Below, piece after piece: positions 42,545 to 51,742 of a stretch of 64,000 bases of DNA; the stretch's first letter is position 1, and every line of letters starts with the position of its first letter. Origin of the DNA: Allomesorhizobium sp043769475 (GTDB lineage Bacteria; Pseudomonadota; Alphaproteobacteria; Rhizobiales; Rhizobiaceae). Made by a program: the position numbers and the translations under genes. The stretch covers positions 682,001 to 746,000 of the forward strand of contig NZ_CP171729.1 of the NCBI RefSeq assembly GCF_043769475.1, read 5' to 3'. The notes below the pieces were generated by a model. It worked only from the letters and a program-made list of their open reading frames with translations. It did not search any database and had not been told where the DNA came from.

Positions 42545-43450
42545 TCAGGCGGATGCGAAAATTCCGTCGATCGATGGAGCGCCCTCGGTCGCCGCAACGC
42601 CGCGCGTCACCAGATCCTCGAGGTGCGCAAGCACCGACAGGGCGGCCGCGCCATGCAGCCTCGGGTCGGTATCGCGATAGATCGCGCGGACCATGTCGGC
42701 TATGGTTCGGTCGCCTTGGCTCAGGCGTTCGATGATTGCGCGCTCTCGCATTTTACGGTGCGTCTTCAGGCCGCGCACAAAGGCGCGGGGGTTCCTGACC
42801 GGGCCACCATGTCCGGGCAGGAAAATCTTGTCGTCGCACTCAAGCAGCCGATCGAGCGAGGCCATGTAGTCGGCCATCGCGCCATCGGGCGGCGCCACGA
42901 TCGAGGTCGCCCACGCCATCACGTGGTCGGCCGAAAACAGGATGCCGGTTCCGTCGAGCGCGAAGACGGCGTGGTTGGCGGTGTGGCCGGGCGTCAGGAT
43001 GGTCCGGATCGCCCAGCCGTCTCCGGCCGTCACCGAATTGTCCTGCAATGTCAGGTCCGGCGCGAAGTCTGTATCGGCGCTGGCGTCAAGCGGGTTGATC
43101 TCGCCGATGCGCAGCGGCCGCGCCGGGCGGTGCGGTCCTTCGGCGGCGGTGATCGCTCCGGTCTGGCGCGCAAGCCGGCAAGCGAGCGGAGAGTGATCGC
43201 GATGAGTGTGGCTGACGAAGATGTGGCTGACCGGCCGACCGGCGATCGCCTGCAGCAAGGCCGAATAATGCGCGTCGTTCTGCGGACCGGGGTCGATGAT
43301 TGCGAGCGTATCGCGGCCGATTACGTAGCTGTTGGTGCCGTGGAAGGTGAATGGGCCGGGATTGTTGACCGTCAGCCGCAAGACCCCGGGGGCAAGCTCG
43401 ATCGCCTCGCCGTATGCCGGGTCGAATTGCGTGTCGAAGTTCAGAGCCAT
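42545..43450 (-). CDS. Metallo-beta-lactamase fold hydrolase, LACTB2-like
   Basis: A 301-residue hydrolase of the glyoxalase II/MBL fold. The zinc motif is HTHRDHSP (HxHxDH), with further ligands in TPGHTANH, SADHVMAW and LPGHGGPV. The C-terminal region (KTHRKMRERAIIERLSQGDRTIADMV) matches the winged-helix-like tail of LACTB2-type enzymes, so an endoribonuclease or thioester hydrolase are both possible. The start MALNFDTQF is near-universal for this group in rhizobia as far as I recall. It diverges from bioY. Confidence 0.92.
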   Translation of the reverse strand: MALNFDTQFDPAYGEAIELAPGVLRLTVNNPGPFTFHGTNSYVIGRDTLAIIDPGPQNDAHYSALLQAIAGRPVSHIFVSHTHRDHSPLACRLARQTGAITAAEGPHRPARPLRIGEINPLDASADTDFAPDLTLQDNSVTAGDGWAIRTILTPGHTANHAVFALDGTGILFSADHVMAWATSIVAPPDGAMADYMASLDRLLECDDKIFLPGHGGPVRNPRAFVRGLKTHRKMRERAIIERLSQGDRTIADMVRAIYRDTDPRLHGAAALSVLAHLEDLVTRGVAATEGAPSIDGIFASA

Positions 43451-43556
43451 TCAAGACCTTGAGGAATACGTAAAATTGTTTGCCGCTTAGCATGGAAGCC
43501 AATATACGGAAACCCGACCGGCGTTCGCTCGGCCTCAACCGGAAATGGGGAAAACC

Positions 43557-44150
43557 ATGGCAACTGCACTTACCGCCCGCCCGCTTGTTTCGCTTGCATT
43601 GCCCGAAAGCGGCGCCTGGCGGCTGGTAGGCCAATGCGCCCTGGCAATTGCCGGAACCCTTCTTTTGACACTCTCGGCCAAGACAAAAGTCGTGCTCGGA
43701 CCGGTCGACATGTCGCTGCAGACGCTAGCCGTGTTCATGATCGCGGCCGCATTCGGCATGCGGCTGGCCGTCGCGACGCTGCTTCTGTACATGGCGCAGG
43801 GCGCGATTGGCTTTCCGGTGTTCCAGGGTACCCCCGAGAAGGGCGTAGGCCTCGTCTATATGCTCGGTTCGACCGGCGGCTACCTCGCTGGATTCGTCGT
43901 CATGGCCGCGATCGTCGGCTGGGCGGCCGACCGCGGCTGGGACCGCAACCCGGTAAAGCTGTTCGGCGCGATGTTGACCGCGGAAGTCGTTATGATGGCC
44001 ATGGGATTCGCCTGGCTGGCAATGCTGATCGGGGTTGAAAAGTCCTGGCAGTTCGGCGTCGTCCCGTTCATCGTTCCCGACCTGATCAAGGTGGCGCTGG
44101 CTTCCGCGCTGGTGCCGGCAATCTGGTCGCTGCTGCCCCGGCAGCGCTGA
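43557..44150 (+). CDS. bioY: Biotin transporter BioY (ECF S component)
   Basis: BioY is the membrane S component that binds biotin, working alone or with BioMN. The 197-residue protein has about six helices and the family block VVLGPVDMSLQTLAVFMIAAAFGMRLA, then QGAIGFPVFQG and LGSTGGYLAGFVVMAAIVGW. The ATG at 43557 (MATALTARP) follows GGGGAA; one four codons upstream is less favoured. bioM and bioN are not adjacent. I looked for a BioR box in the leader and saw none. Confidence 0.94.
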   Translation: MATALTARPLVSLALPESGAWRLVGQCALAIAGTLLLTLSAKTKVVLGPVDMSLQTLAVFMIAAAFGMRLAVATLLLYMAQGAIGFPVFQGTPEKGVGLVYMLGSTGGYLAGFVVMAAIVGWAADRGWDRNPVKLFGAMLTAEVVMMAMGFAWLAMLIGVEKSWQFGVVPFIVPDLIKVALASALVPAIWSLLPRQR

Positions 44151-44168
44151 GTAAACCAATCTCGCTTT

Positions 44169-44199
44169 CATTCAGCCGCGGCCATGCCGCGGCTGAATG
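44169..44199 (+). terminator. Strong hairpin after bioY
   Basis: CATTCAGCCGCGG (44169-44181) pairs exactly with CCGCGGCTGAATG (44187-44199) around CCATG, giving a 13-bp stem 18 bp after the bioY stop. It is followed by CGTTTC, so the U-tract is poor, but position and stability suggest termination. Confidence 0.6.
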
Positions 44200-44409
44200 C
44201 GTTTCAGCGGACGGATTTCATCCCCGAACGCTCGTTTATCCCCGCGGGGAATGGCATTCCACCAGCGTCGCACATCGCGCAAGTTCCGGCCGGTGATTGC
44301 CGCGAATTTGGTAGCCTTCTGCTTGAGAAGCCGGCCGCTTGTGGGAAAATGGCGTGAAATCCACATTTCGCCGCGCCACACCGGCAGGCGACGCTTCCAA
44401 GGCGTTCTC

Positions 44410-45315
44410 ATGCTTGCCAAACTTTCCCATCTCGACCGGTTGGAGGCCGAGGCCATCCACATTTTCCGTGAGGTGGCGGCGACGTTTTCGAAGCCGGTGA
44501 TGCTCTATTCGGTGGGCAAGGACTCGTCTGTCCTGCTGCATCTGGCCATCAAGGCGTTCTACCCCGCCAAGCCGCCGTTTCCGTTTCTCCATGTCGATAC
44601 GACCTGGAAATTCCGCGAGATGATCGAGTTTCGCGATTCGATGGCCGAGAGACTGGGCTTCGACCTCCTCGTCCACGTCAACGAAGACGGCGTGCGCGAC
44701 GGCATCAATCCCTTCGACCACGGTTCCAATACGCACACCCACGTCATGAAGACGGTGGGCCTTCGCCAGGCGCTCGACAAGTATGGTTTCGACGCAGCCT
44801 TTGGCGGGGCGCGCCGCGACGAGGAAAAGTCTCGCGCCAAGGAGCGCATCTTCTCGTTCCGCAACGCCCAGCATGTCTGGGACCCCAAGAACCAGCGTCC
44901 GGAAATGTGGAAGATCTATAACACCCGGATTTCCGCCGGCGAATCGATCCGCGTGTTTCCGCTGTCAAACTGGACCGAACTCGACATCTGGCAATACATC
45001 CTGCGGGAAGAGATCCCGATCGTGCCGCTGTATTTCGCCAAGAAGCGGCCGGTGGTCGAGCGCGACGGCATGCTGATCATGCGCGACGATGACCGCATGA
45101 AGCTCAGGCCAGGCGAGGTCATCGAAAACCGCATGGTCCGCTTCAGGACGCTTGGCTGCTATCCGCTGACCGGAGCGATCGATTCCGATGCCGACGATCT
45201 GGAAGGCATCGTGAACGAAATGCTGATCGCCCGTACTTCGGAACGTCAGGGCCGGCTGATCGACCGCGACGAGGCCGGCTCGATGGAAAAGAAGAAGCGC
45301 GAAGGGTATTTCTGA
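44410..45315 (+). CDS. cysD: Sulfate adenylyltransferase subunit 2
   Basis: CysD makes APS from sulfate and ATP together with CysN. The 301-residue protein carries the PP-loop SVGKDSSVLLHLA, the HVDTTWKFREM block, and the GGARRDEEKSRAKERIFSFR segment typical of CysD. I start at ATG 44410 (MLAKLSHLDRLEAEAIHIF), which matches the usual N-terminus; the long upstream open stretch (from 44197) is spacer. The leader from 44200 to 44409 shows no recognised riboswitch. Translation of cysNC begins 3 bp after its stop. Confidence 0.96.
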   Translation: MLAKLSHLDRLEAEAIHIFREVAATFSKPVMLYSVGKDSSVLLHLAIKAFYPAKPPFPFLHVDTTWKFREMIEFRDSMAERLGFDLLVHVNEDGVRDGINPFDHGSNTHTHVMKTVGLRQALDKYGFDAAFGGARRDEEKSRAKERIFSFRNAQHVWDPKNQRPEMWKIYNTRISAGESIRVFPLSNWTELDIWQYILREEIPIVPLYFAKKRPVVERDGMLIMRDDDRMKLRPGEVIENRMVRFRTLGCYPLTGAIDSDADDLEGIVNEMLIARTSERQGRLIDRDEAGSMEKKKREGYF

Positions 45316-45317
45316 GA

Positions 45318-47252
45318 ATGCGCCACATACTGGCAGAAAATCTCGTCGCGACCGAAACTGTTCGCGACTTCATTGCCGAACAGGAACAGAAATCGCTGCT
45401 GCGCTTCCTGACCTGCGGTTCGGTCGACGACGGCAAGTCGACGCTGATCGGCCGCCTGCTGTCCGACACCAAGCAGATTTTCGAAGACCAGCTCGCCACG
45501 CTAGAGCGCGATTCGAGGAAGTACGGCACGACCGGCGACGATGTTGATTTCGCATTGCTCGTGGATGGGCTGGAAGCCGAGCGTGAGCAGGGCATCACAA
45601 TTGACGTCGCATACCGTTTCTTTGCCACGCCCAAGCGAAAATTCATCGTGGCCGACACGCCAGGCCACGAACAATACACGCGCAACATGGCGACAGGCGC
45701 TTCGACAGCCGATCTGGCCATAGTGCTCGTCGACGCCAGGCAGGGTGTGCTGCGCCAGACGCGCCGCCATTCGATCATAGCTTCGCTGCTCGGCATCCGC
45801 CACGTGGTGTTGGCCGTCAACAAGATCGATCTGGTTGGCTTCGACCGCGACGTGTTCGCGAAGATCGTTGCCGACTACACGGAATTCGCGAAGGATCTGG
45901 GCTTCTCGTCCATCGTGCCGATCCCGATGTCGGCGCGCTTCGGCGACAACGTGTCCCGGCGCTCCACCAAGACTGGCTGGTATGCCGGCCCGACCCTCAT
46001 CGACCACCTCGAAACAGTGGCGGTCGATGCCGCGGCCGAACAGCCGTTCCGGTTTCCCGTGCAATATGTAAACCGGCCCAATCTCGATTTCCGCGGCTTC
46101 GCAGGGACGGTCGCTTCTGGCTCCATCGGGACGGGCGACGAGATCGTCGTCGCCAAATCCGGCAAGCAATCGCGCGTCAAGCGCATCGTTGCGCAGGGTG
46201 GCGATCTCGAACGGGCGGTGGAAGGGCAGGCTGTCACCATCGTCCTGGAAGACGAGGTCGAGGTTTCGCGCGGCAACCTGCTGGTTGCGCCCGAAGCACG
46301 GCCGCAGGTCGCCGATCAGTTCGCTGCCAATTTGGTCTGGTTCGACGAGCAGGCGCTTCTGCCCGGACGGTCATACTTGCTGCGCACCGAAACCGACCAG
46401 GCGAGCGCGACGGTTTCGGGATTGAAATACCGCGTCAATGTCAACGATTTTGCCCAGGAAGCGGCGAAATCGCTGGCGATGAACGAGGTCGGCGTCGTCA
46501 ACATCTCGGCGCAATCGCCGATCGCCTTCGACAGCTTCGCAGAAAACCGGACCACCGGTGCCTTCATTCTCATCGACCGCATCAGCAATGCCACGGTCGG
46601 CGCCGGCATGATCCTGCACTCGCTGCGCCGCGCCGACAACATCCACTGGCAGTCGCTCGAGGTGACGAAGAACGCCCGCGCCGCCGCCAAGCAGCAGAAG
46701 CCGACGCTGCTCTGGTTCACCGGGCTTTCGGGTTCGGGCAAGTCGACCATCGCCAATCTGCTCGAAAAGAAGCTGCATGCGAGCGGCCGCCATACCTATA
46801 TTCTCGACGGCGACAACATCCGCCACGGGCTGAACCGCGATCTCGGCTTCTCCGATGAGGATCGCGTGGAGAATATCCGCCGTGTCACCGAGGTGGCGCG
46901 CCTGATGGTCGACGCTGGCCTGATGGTAATCGTCTCCTTCATCTCGCCGTTTCGCGCCGAGCGCCGCATGGCACGTGAGATGATGGCGGAGGGCGAGTTC
47001 ATAGAAGTATTCGTCGACACGCCGTTCGAGGAATGCGCCGCTCGCGATCCGAAAGGCCTCTATGCGAAGGCGCTCGGAGGCGAGATCAAGAACTTCACCG
47101 GCCTGGATTCCCCATACGAACGGCCGGAAAGACCGGAAATCCATCTTGAGACGCTCGGCAAGTCTCCCGAGGAGATGGTAGATATCCTCGAAAGCTGGCT
47201 AAGCGAGCGCGACATTGCGGACCAACAATACGACGACGGCGGCGGCATCTGA
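45318..47252 (+). CDS. cysNC: Bifunctional sulfate adenylyltransferase subunit 1 / adenylylsulfate kinase
   Basis: A 644-residue fusion. The N-terminal part is the GTPase CysN (P-loop GSVDDGKST, 34-42; ADTPGHEQYTRN; VNKIDLVG), which powers CysD. The C-terminal part (from about residue 455) is APS kinase, with P-loop GLSGSGKSTIANL, the LDGDNIRHGLNRDLGFSDEDRVENIRR block and FISPFRAER. It thus makes PAPS directly from APS. The same fusion appears in rhizobial NodQ, which sulfates Nod factors; without other nod genes here the housekeeping sulfate-activation role is likelier. cysQ follows 10 bp later. Confidence 0.96.
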   Translation: MRHILAENLVATETVRDFIAEQEQKSLLRFLTCGSVDDGKSTLIGRLLSDTKQIFEDQLATLERDSRKYGTTGDDVDFALLVDGLEAEREQGITIDVAYRFFATPKRKFIVADTPGHEQYTRNMATGASTADLAIVLVDARQGVLRQTRRHSIIASLLGIRHVVLAVNKIDLVGFDRDVFAKIVADYTEFAKDLGFSSIVPIPMSARFGDNVSRRSTKTGWYAGPTLIDHLETVAVDAAAEQPFRFPVQYVNRPNLDFRGFAGTVASGSIGTGDEIVVAKSGKQSRVKRIVAQGGDLERAVEGQAVTIVLEDEVEVSRGNLLVAPEARPQVADQFAANLVWFDEQALLPGRSYLLRTETDQASATVSGLKYRVNVNDFAQEAAKSLAMNEVGVVNISAQSPIAFDSFAENRTTGAFILIDRISNATVGAGMILHSLRRADNIHWQSLEVTKNARAAAKQQKPTLLWFTGLSGSGKSTIANLLEKKLHASGRHTYILDGDNIRHGLNRDLGFSDEDRVENIRRVTEVARLMVDAGLMVIVSFISPFRAERRMAREMMAEGEFIEVFVDTPFEECAARDPKGLYAKALGGEIKNFTGLDSPYERPERPEIHLETLGKSPEEMVDILESWLSERDIADQQYDDGGGI

Positions 47253-47262
47253 CGACGAAGCC

Positions 47263-48039
47263 ATGCTGACGATCTTCGAGCGCCTGGCCCTGGTGGCCGG
47301 GCGTCTGGTCATGGACGTGTTCCATGCCGGCATTCTGGTCGAGCACAAGCGCGACGCCTCTCCGGTGACGGCGGCCGACAGGGCGAGCGAGAGGCTGATC
47401 CTTGCCGGCCTGCGCGCCGAATACCCCGACATTCCCTGCGTGGCCGAAGAGGAGGCTGCCGAAGGACTTGCGCCGCGCGATCCCGGCCAGACCTTTTTCC
47501 TGATCGACCCACTCGACGGGACGAAGGAATTCGTCAGCCGCAACAGCGATTTCACGGTCAACATCGCGCTTGTCCGCCACGGTGTTCCGGAAATCGGCGT
47601 GGTGTATGCGCCGTGCAGCGGGCGGTTTTTTTCCGGCCGGCCGGGCAGGGCCGAAGCGATCGAGATTTCGGATCACAGGATCGTCGGGCGTCGCAGGATT
47701 TCGGTGCGCGAAGGCAGGACGCCGCTGACCATCGTGGCCAGCCGCTCCCACCGCACGCCCGAGACCGACGCGTTCATAAGAGACATCGAGGCGGCGGAGA
47801 TCGTCTCCGTGGGCTCGTCGCTGAAATTCTGCCTGATCGCCGGCGGCGAGGCGGATGTCTATCCGCGGTTCGGCCGCACGATGGAGTGGGACACGGCGGC
47901 CGGCGACGCGATTTTGCGTGCGGCAGGCGGCATGACCCGCACGCCCGATGGGATGCCGCTCGTCTACGGCAAGCGCAGCCAGCCGGGCGAGTCCGACTAC
48001 GCCAACCCGTCCTTCATCGCCAGAGGCAGCATTTCCTGA
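47263..48039 (+). CDS. cysQ: 3'(2'),5'-bisphosphate nucleotidase
   Basis: CysQ hydrolyses PAP (adenosine 3',5'-bisphosphate), the by-product of PAPS use, and recycles it to AMP. The 258-residue protein has the inositol monophosphatase-type metal sites: VAEEEAAEG, IDPLDGTKEFV, and WDTAAGDAILRAAGG. The ATG at 47263 (MLTIFERLALVAG) is 10 bp after the cysNC stop; a TTG-initiated longer form from 47215 would overlap cysNC. Genomic placement behind cysD-cysNC fits PAP detoxification. Substrate class could overlap with other IMPases. Confidence 0.93.
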   Translation: MLTIFERLALVAGRLVMDVFHAGILVEHKRDASPVTAADRASERLILAGLRAEYPDIPCVAEEEAAEGLAPRDPGQTFFLIDPLDGTKEFVSRNSDFTVNIALVRHGVPEIGVVYAPCSGRFFSGRPGRAEAIEISDHRIVGRRRISVREGRTPLTIVASRSHRTPETDAFIRDIEAAEIVSVGSSLKFCLIAGGEADVYPRFGRTMEWDTAAGDAILRAAGGMTRTPDGMPLVYGKRSQPGESDYANPSFIARGSIS

Positions 48040-48049
48040 GCGGTGGGGA

Positions 48050-49189
48050 CTACTCGGCCGCCTGCGCGGTCTTCATCTCGATGAAGCTGCGGATCGCACC
48101 GACGATCCGGTCCTGATCCTCGACCGTGAGGTAAGGGTGCATGGGCAGGCACAGGATGCGCTTGGGCAGCTCTTCGGAGACGGGCAGCCCGCCCGGTGCG
48201 ACCGGGTAATCCCGGTATGCGACCTGCTGGTGCAGCGGCTTCACATAGTAGATCACCGTCGGAATGCCCCGTTCCTGCAGGTAGACCTTGAGTTCGTCTC
48301 GGTACGGCGTCTCGATGGCGTATTGCGCCCAGGCCGAGCGGCTGCCTTCAGGAATGTGGGCGGTCTTGACCAGATTGTGCAGAGCGCCGCGATAGCGCTG
48401 CGCCACGGCCTGCCGCGCGACCATCTCGTCTTCAAGGATGGCCAGCTTCTCGATCAGGATCGCCGCCTGCAGCGTGTCCAGCCGTGAGTTCAGGCCGACA
48501 TGGATGTTGTCGTACTGGGTCTCGCCCTTGCCGTGGAAGGCGAAGGAGCGGAGCTTTGCCGCCATCTCGTCGTCATTGGTGAACATGGCGCCGCCGTCGC
48601 CATAGCAGCCGAGCGGCTTGGCCGGATAGAAGCTCGTCGCGCCAATGCTCCCGAAGGAGCCGCACATCCGGCCTCCAGTCGAGCCACCGATTGCCTGCGC
48701 GGCATCCTCGATGACCAGCAGGTTTTCGCGTTCGGCGATCTCCGAGATTGCCGCGTAGTCGGCGCCGAGCCCGAACAGGTCGACCGGGATGATCGCCCGT
48801 GGCGTCAGCCGCCCCTCTTTCTTGACCATGGCGATCGCGTCTTCGAGGCTGGCGATGTCGATATTGTACGTGTCGGCGTCGACGTCGACGAAGACCGGTT
48901 CGGCCTTGGCGAGCGCAACGACCTCGGCCGTTGCTGCGAAAGTGAAGCTCGGCACGAACACCGCGTCGCCCGGCCCGATGCCCGAAGCGAGAAGAGGCAG
49001 CAGCAGGGCATCGGTGCCGTTGGCGCAGGCAACCACGTGCTTGACGCCGACATAGGCGGCGAGCTGGTTCTCGAATTCGGTAACCTGCGGGCCGAGGATA
49101 TAGCGGCCGTCGTCGACCACGCGGTCGATCGCCGCCCTCAGCTGGTCCCGAATTCTTTCGCGCTGCGCGCCGAGGTCGATAAATTGCAT
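48050..49189 (-). CDS. DegT/DnrJ/EryC1 family aminotransferase
   Basis: A 379-residue PLP enzyme of the sugar aminotransferase family. It has MQFIDLGAQRERI at the N-terminus, NGTDALLLPL and PSFTFAATAEVVAL (PLP phosphate and ring), IEDAAQAIG, and the PLP Lys in SFYPAKPLGCYGDGGA. The C-terminal KPLHQQVAYRDYP loop contacts the nucleotide-sugar. Such enzymes transfer an amino group to keto-sugars bound to UDP or dTDP for surface polysaccharide synthesis. No dehydratase, epimerase or glycosyltransferase genes are close by, so its pathway is elsewhere. The ATG at 49189 follows GGAGCAGG; a longer frame from 49252 is not needed. Confidence 0.92.
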   Translation of the reverse strand: MQFIDLGAQRERIRDQLRAAIDRVVDDGRYILGPQVTEFENQLAAYVGVKHVVACANGTDALLLPLLASGIGPGDAVFVPSFTFAATAEVVALAKAEPVFVDVDADTYNIDIASLEDAIAMVKKEGRLTPRAIIPVDLFGLGADYAAISEIAERENLLVIEDAAQAIGGSTGGRMCGSFGSIGATSFYPAKPLGCYGDGGAMFTNDDEMAAKLRSFAFHGKGETQYDNIHVGLNSRLDTLQAAILIEKLAILEDEMVARQAVAQRYRGALHNLVKTAHIPEGSRSAWAQYAIETPYRDELKVYLQERGIPTVIYYVKPLHQQVAYRDYPVAPGGLPVSEELPKRILCLPMHPYLTVEDQDRIVGAIRSFIEMKTAQAAE

Positions 49190-49422
49190 GCCTGCTCCGA
49201 ATGGTGCTCTTTCCGATATCGCGCCGCTGATAGCACGAGTTGATTTGGCCAAGAAAGCTCAAGCCGGTGCGGCATTGCCGCGGCGCTGCGTCACGCGTTA
49301 CCGGCTAAATGCCGGCATAGGCGCGCAATCCGGCGCATTGGGGCAAATTCTGCTTGCCGGTTGTCGCTTCCCGGAATCACCCGAAACATAAAGTGATGCA
49401 GGCCTTGGTGGCTTCAGACGCT

Positions 49423-50346
49423 TCAGACGATCTCATGCCGCCAGGGCGGATTTGCGCCGGCGCGCGAGACGGTGATGGCCGCAGCCTTTGCTCCGAGCGT
49501 GAGCGCGTCGCGAATGGCCTGTTCGGAAAGCTCTTCCAGAGCCGCTTTAGACAGCAGGCCGCCGTCATGCAGCGACGCCAGAATGCCGGCGTTGAAGGTG
49601 TCGCCCGCGCCGACGGTGTCGACGACCATAACGCGCTCGGGCATGACGGAAACGGTGTGGCGCTTCGTGTATCCCACCGCGCCCTTGCTGCCATGGGTGA
49701 CGACGATGAGCTTAGGCCCGCTCTCCAGCCATTTGCGCACCTGATCCTCCTCGGAGCCCTCGTTTCCAAACCAGGCGAGATCCTCGTCGGAAAGTTTGAT
49801 GATGTCTGCCAGCGCCATCATCCGGCGTATGCGGTCATTATGCTTTTCCTTGTCGGGGATGAAGCCTGGCCGGATATTGGGGTCGAGCATCGTCACGCGC
49901 CGGTCGGCTTCCCGCTTCATCAGCGCCTCGTAGGCCGAGCCGCACGGTTCCGGGATCAGGCTGATGGCGCCGAACAGCATCGCATCGACATCGTCGCCGA
50001 GAAGCGGCAGGTCGGCTTCGGTGAGCATGCGGCCGGCGGTGTTTTCGTCGTAAAACGTATAGGTGGCATGGCCGTCGGTCAGCCGCACGAACGCCAGCGT
50101 GGTCGGCCGCGCCGAAACGTCCGCGTAGCGGGAGCCCGCATTGCTGGAGGCCAGCACCTCCCGGATCTGCTGGCCGAACAGGTCGGACGACAGGCCGGAG
50201 AAGAATTCGACCGGCACGCCGAGCCGGCCGAGCGCGATCGCCGTATTGAAGATCGCTCCGCCGGCATAAGGCGCGAACGCCGCTTCGCCAGAAGTGCTTT
50301 CACGCGGCAGCATATCGATGAGCGCTTCGCCACAGCACAGGATCAT
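49423..50346 (-). CDS. PfkB-family sugar kinase, probably fructokinase
   Basis: Phosphorylates a sugar with ATP; fructose is the best guess because frcR, frcB, frcC and frcA are adjacent. The 307-residue protein starts CCGEALIDMLPRE (PfkB signature 1 region), contains GGAIFNTAIALGRLG for sugar binding, and has the anion-hole/catalytic motif DTVGAGDTFNAG. The gene lies 118 bp downstream of frcR on the same strand. Rhizobial frc systems include a kinase gene (frcK), but I cannot be sure this is the orthologue; it could equally be a general fructokinase such as frk. Confidence 0.85.
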   Translation of the reverse strand: MILCCGEALIDMLPRESTSGEAAFAPYAGGAIFNTAIALGRLGVPVEFFSGLSSDLFGQQIREVLASSNAGSRYADVSARPTTLAFVRLTDGHATYTFYDENTAGRMLTEADLPLLGDDVDAMLFGAISLIPEPCGSAYEALMKREADRRVTMLDPNIRPGFIPDKEKHNDRIRRMMALADIIKLSDEDLAWFGNEGSEEDQVRKWLESGPKLIVVTHGSKGAVGYTKRHTVSVMPERVMVVDTVGAGDTFNAGILASLHDGGLLSKAALEELSEQAIRDALTLGAKAAAITVSRAGANPPWRHEIV

Positions 50347-50464
50347 GATTTCCGACTCCGATGGTCATGCGCCCCTGCATGGGCGGCTTTGCAAGCAATA
50401 GTGTCTGGCGCGGCTAACCGGCAACCGGCCAGCACGGGCGATCCGGGCGGCATCTTCGCTATCC

Positions 50465-51682
50465 TCAGGAAAGCCGTGTGTCGCCGATGAGGAAGCGCTC
50501 CGATAGCGGCAGGCTTGCGCCGCCGAGCGCGCGTGCATGTATGCCGACCGTGCCCTCTCGAACCAGCGGGACAGTCAGCCCTTCCACATCGACCTTCTGC
50601 AGCGAGGTCTTGACCGCTTCGACCAAGCGCTTGCGGATCGGCTCAGGCATCCAGCCCTCGATGATTGCGGCCTCGAAATCTATCACGGCCGAAGCCGAAA
50701 CGATGGCGTAGGCGAGTGCGTCGGCCGCGGTCGACATCCACAAATCCAGGTCGGGGCCGATGTCTCCCCAATCTTCCGGAGAGGTCCACAGATACGATGC
50801 GTCGATGCCCTTGCCGTTGAGCGTACGTTCAAGAATGGCGATGGAGGCGACGTCGATCAGCTGGATTGGCCGGCCGTCTGGGCCAGGCACAGGCATCGAA
50901 CCCAGTGCGCCGGCATTGCCGCTGGGGCCGGTATAAAGCCTGCCGTTCAGGACCAGCCCACCGCCGGCAAACGCGCCGATGTAGAAATAGATGAAATCGC
51001 GCAGCGGCCCACTTTGCCCGAATACCAGTTCGGCGCCGCATGCCGATGTCGCGTCGTTCTGCAGATAGACAGGAAAGTTGCACTCGGCCCGGATCTTTTC
51101 GCGTATGTCGAGATGACGCCACTGGTCCATGATCTCGGGTGGCGCTCCGGCCGTTTCCGCCCAGTTCCAGAGCTCGAAGGGCATGGCGATGCCGAGGCCG
51201 GCGATGCGCTTGTCCTGCTCCTCGTCGAGGCTGGCGCGCAGCTCCGCGATGCCGGATTTGACGAATTCGATAGTCTCCTCGGACGCCGGAAAGTGATAAG
51301 AATGCTGGAGCATGCCACGGACATTGCCGAGGAAATCGATCAGCACGAGTTCGGCGCTGCGCCGGCCGATCTTCAGCCCAAGGAAATAGGCCCCTTCCGG
51401 GTTGAGCGACATGGGAATCGACGGCTGGCCGATCTTTCCACGCACCGGCTCTTCGCGCACGAGCAGCCCGTCATCCTCTAGCTCGCGCATGATCACGGAG
51501 ACGGTCTGCGCCGAAAGCCTGGTCATGCGCGCAATGTCGGACTTGGCCAGGCTGCCGTGGCGGCGAACAAGCGAGAGCACGAGCCGCTCGTTGTGATCCC
51601 TCATTCCGCTCTGGTTCGTGCCATGATGAAACCGGCTCTCCCCCAGTTCGCGCGAACCGTGCCTGAGATCGCCGGATTGCAC
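50465..51682 (-). CDS. frcR: ROK-family transcriptional repressor FrcR
   Basis: A 405-residue ROK regulator: a winged HTH (about residues 28-75, RDHNERLVLSLVRRHGSLAKSDIARMTRLSAQTVSVIM) followed by an actin-like sugar-binding domain (FLGLKIGRRSAELVLID, IAGLGIAMP, FGQSGPLRDFIYFYIGAFAGGGLVLNG). The usual zinc motif CxCGxxGCxE of NagC/Mlc is missing: the equivalent area reads GALGSMPVPGPDG. The name follows rhizobial frc systems, where a ROK repressor precedes fructose transport genes. It diverges from frcB. The ATG start at 51682 is kept; later Met27 is possible. Confidence 0.8.
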   Translation of the reverse strand: MQSGDLRHGSRELGESRFHHGTNQSGMRDHNERLVLSLVRRHGSLAKSDIARMTRLSAQTVSVIMRELEDDGLLVREEPVRGKIGQPSIPMSLNPEGAYFLGLKIGRRSAELVLIDFLGNVRGMLQHSYHFPASEETIEFVKSGIAELRASLDEEQDKRIAGLGIAMPFELWNWAETAGAPPEIMDQWRHLDIREKIRAECNFPVYLQNDATSACGAELVFGQSGPLRDFIYFYIGAFAGGGLVLNGRLYTGPSGNAGALGSMPVPGPDGRPIQLIDVASIAILERTLNGKGIDASYLWTSPEDWGDIGPDLDLWMSTAADALAYAIVSASAVIDFEAAIIEGWMPEPIRKRLVEAVKTSLQKVDVEGLTVPLVREGTVGIHARALGGASLPLSERFLIGDTRLS

Positions 51683-51742
51683 CTATTCCTCCCCGTTGCT
51701 CGTTCTTGTCTTTTCCGCAAGAATGACCAGCAACCTTCGGCC

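Noticed and set aside
43451..43556. BioR operator upstream of bioY
   Set aside because: No TTATNNATAA-like site was found in the short leader.
44200..44409. A riboswitch in front of cysD
   Set aside because: I found no SAM-type or other known riboswitch pattern by eye; a covariance-model search would be needed to exclude it.
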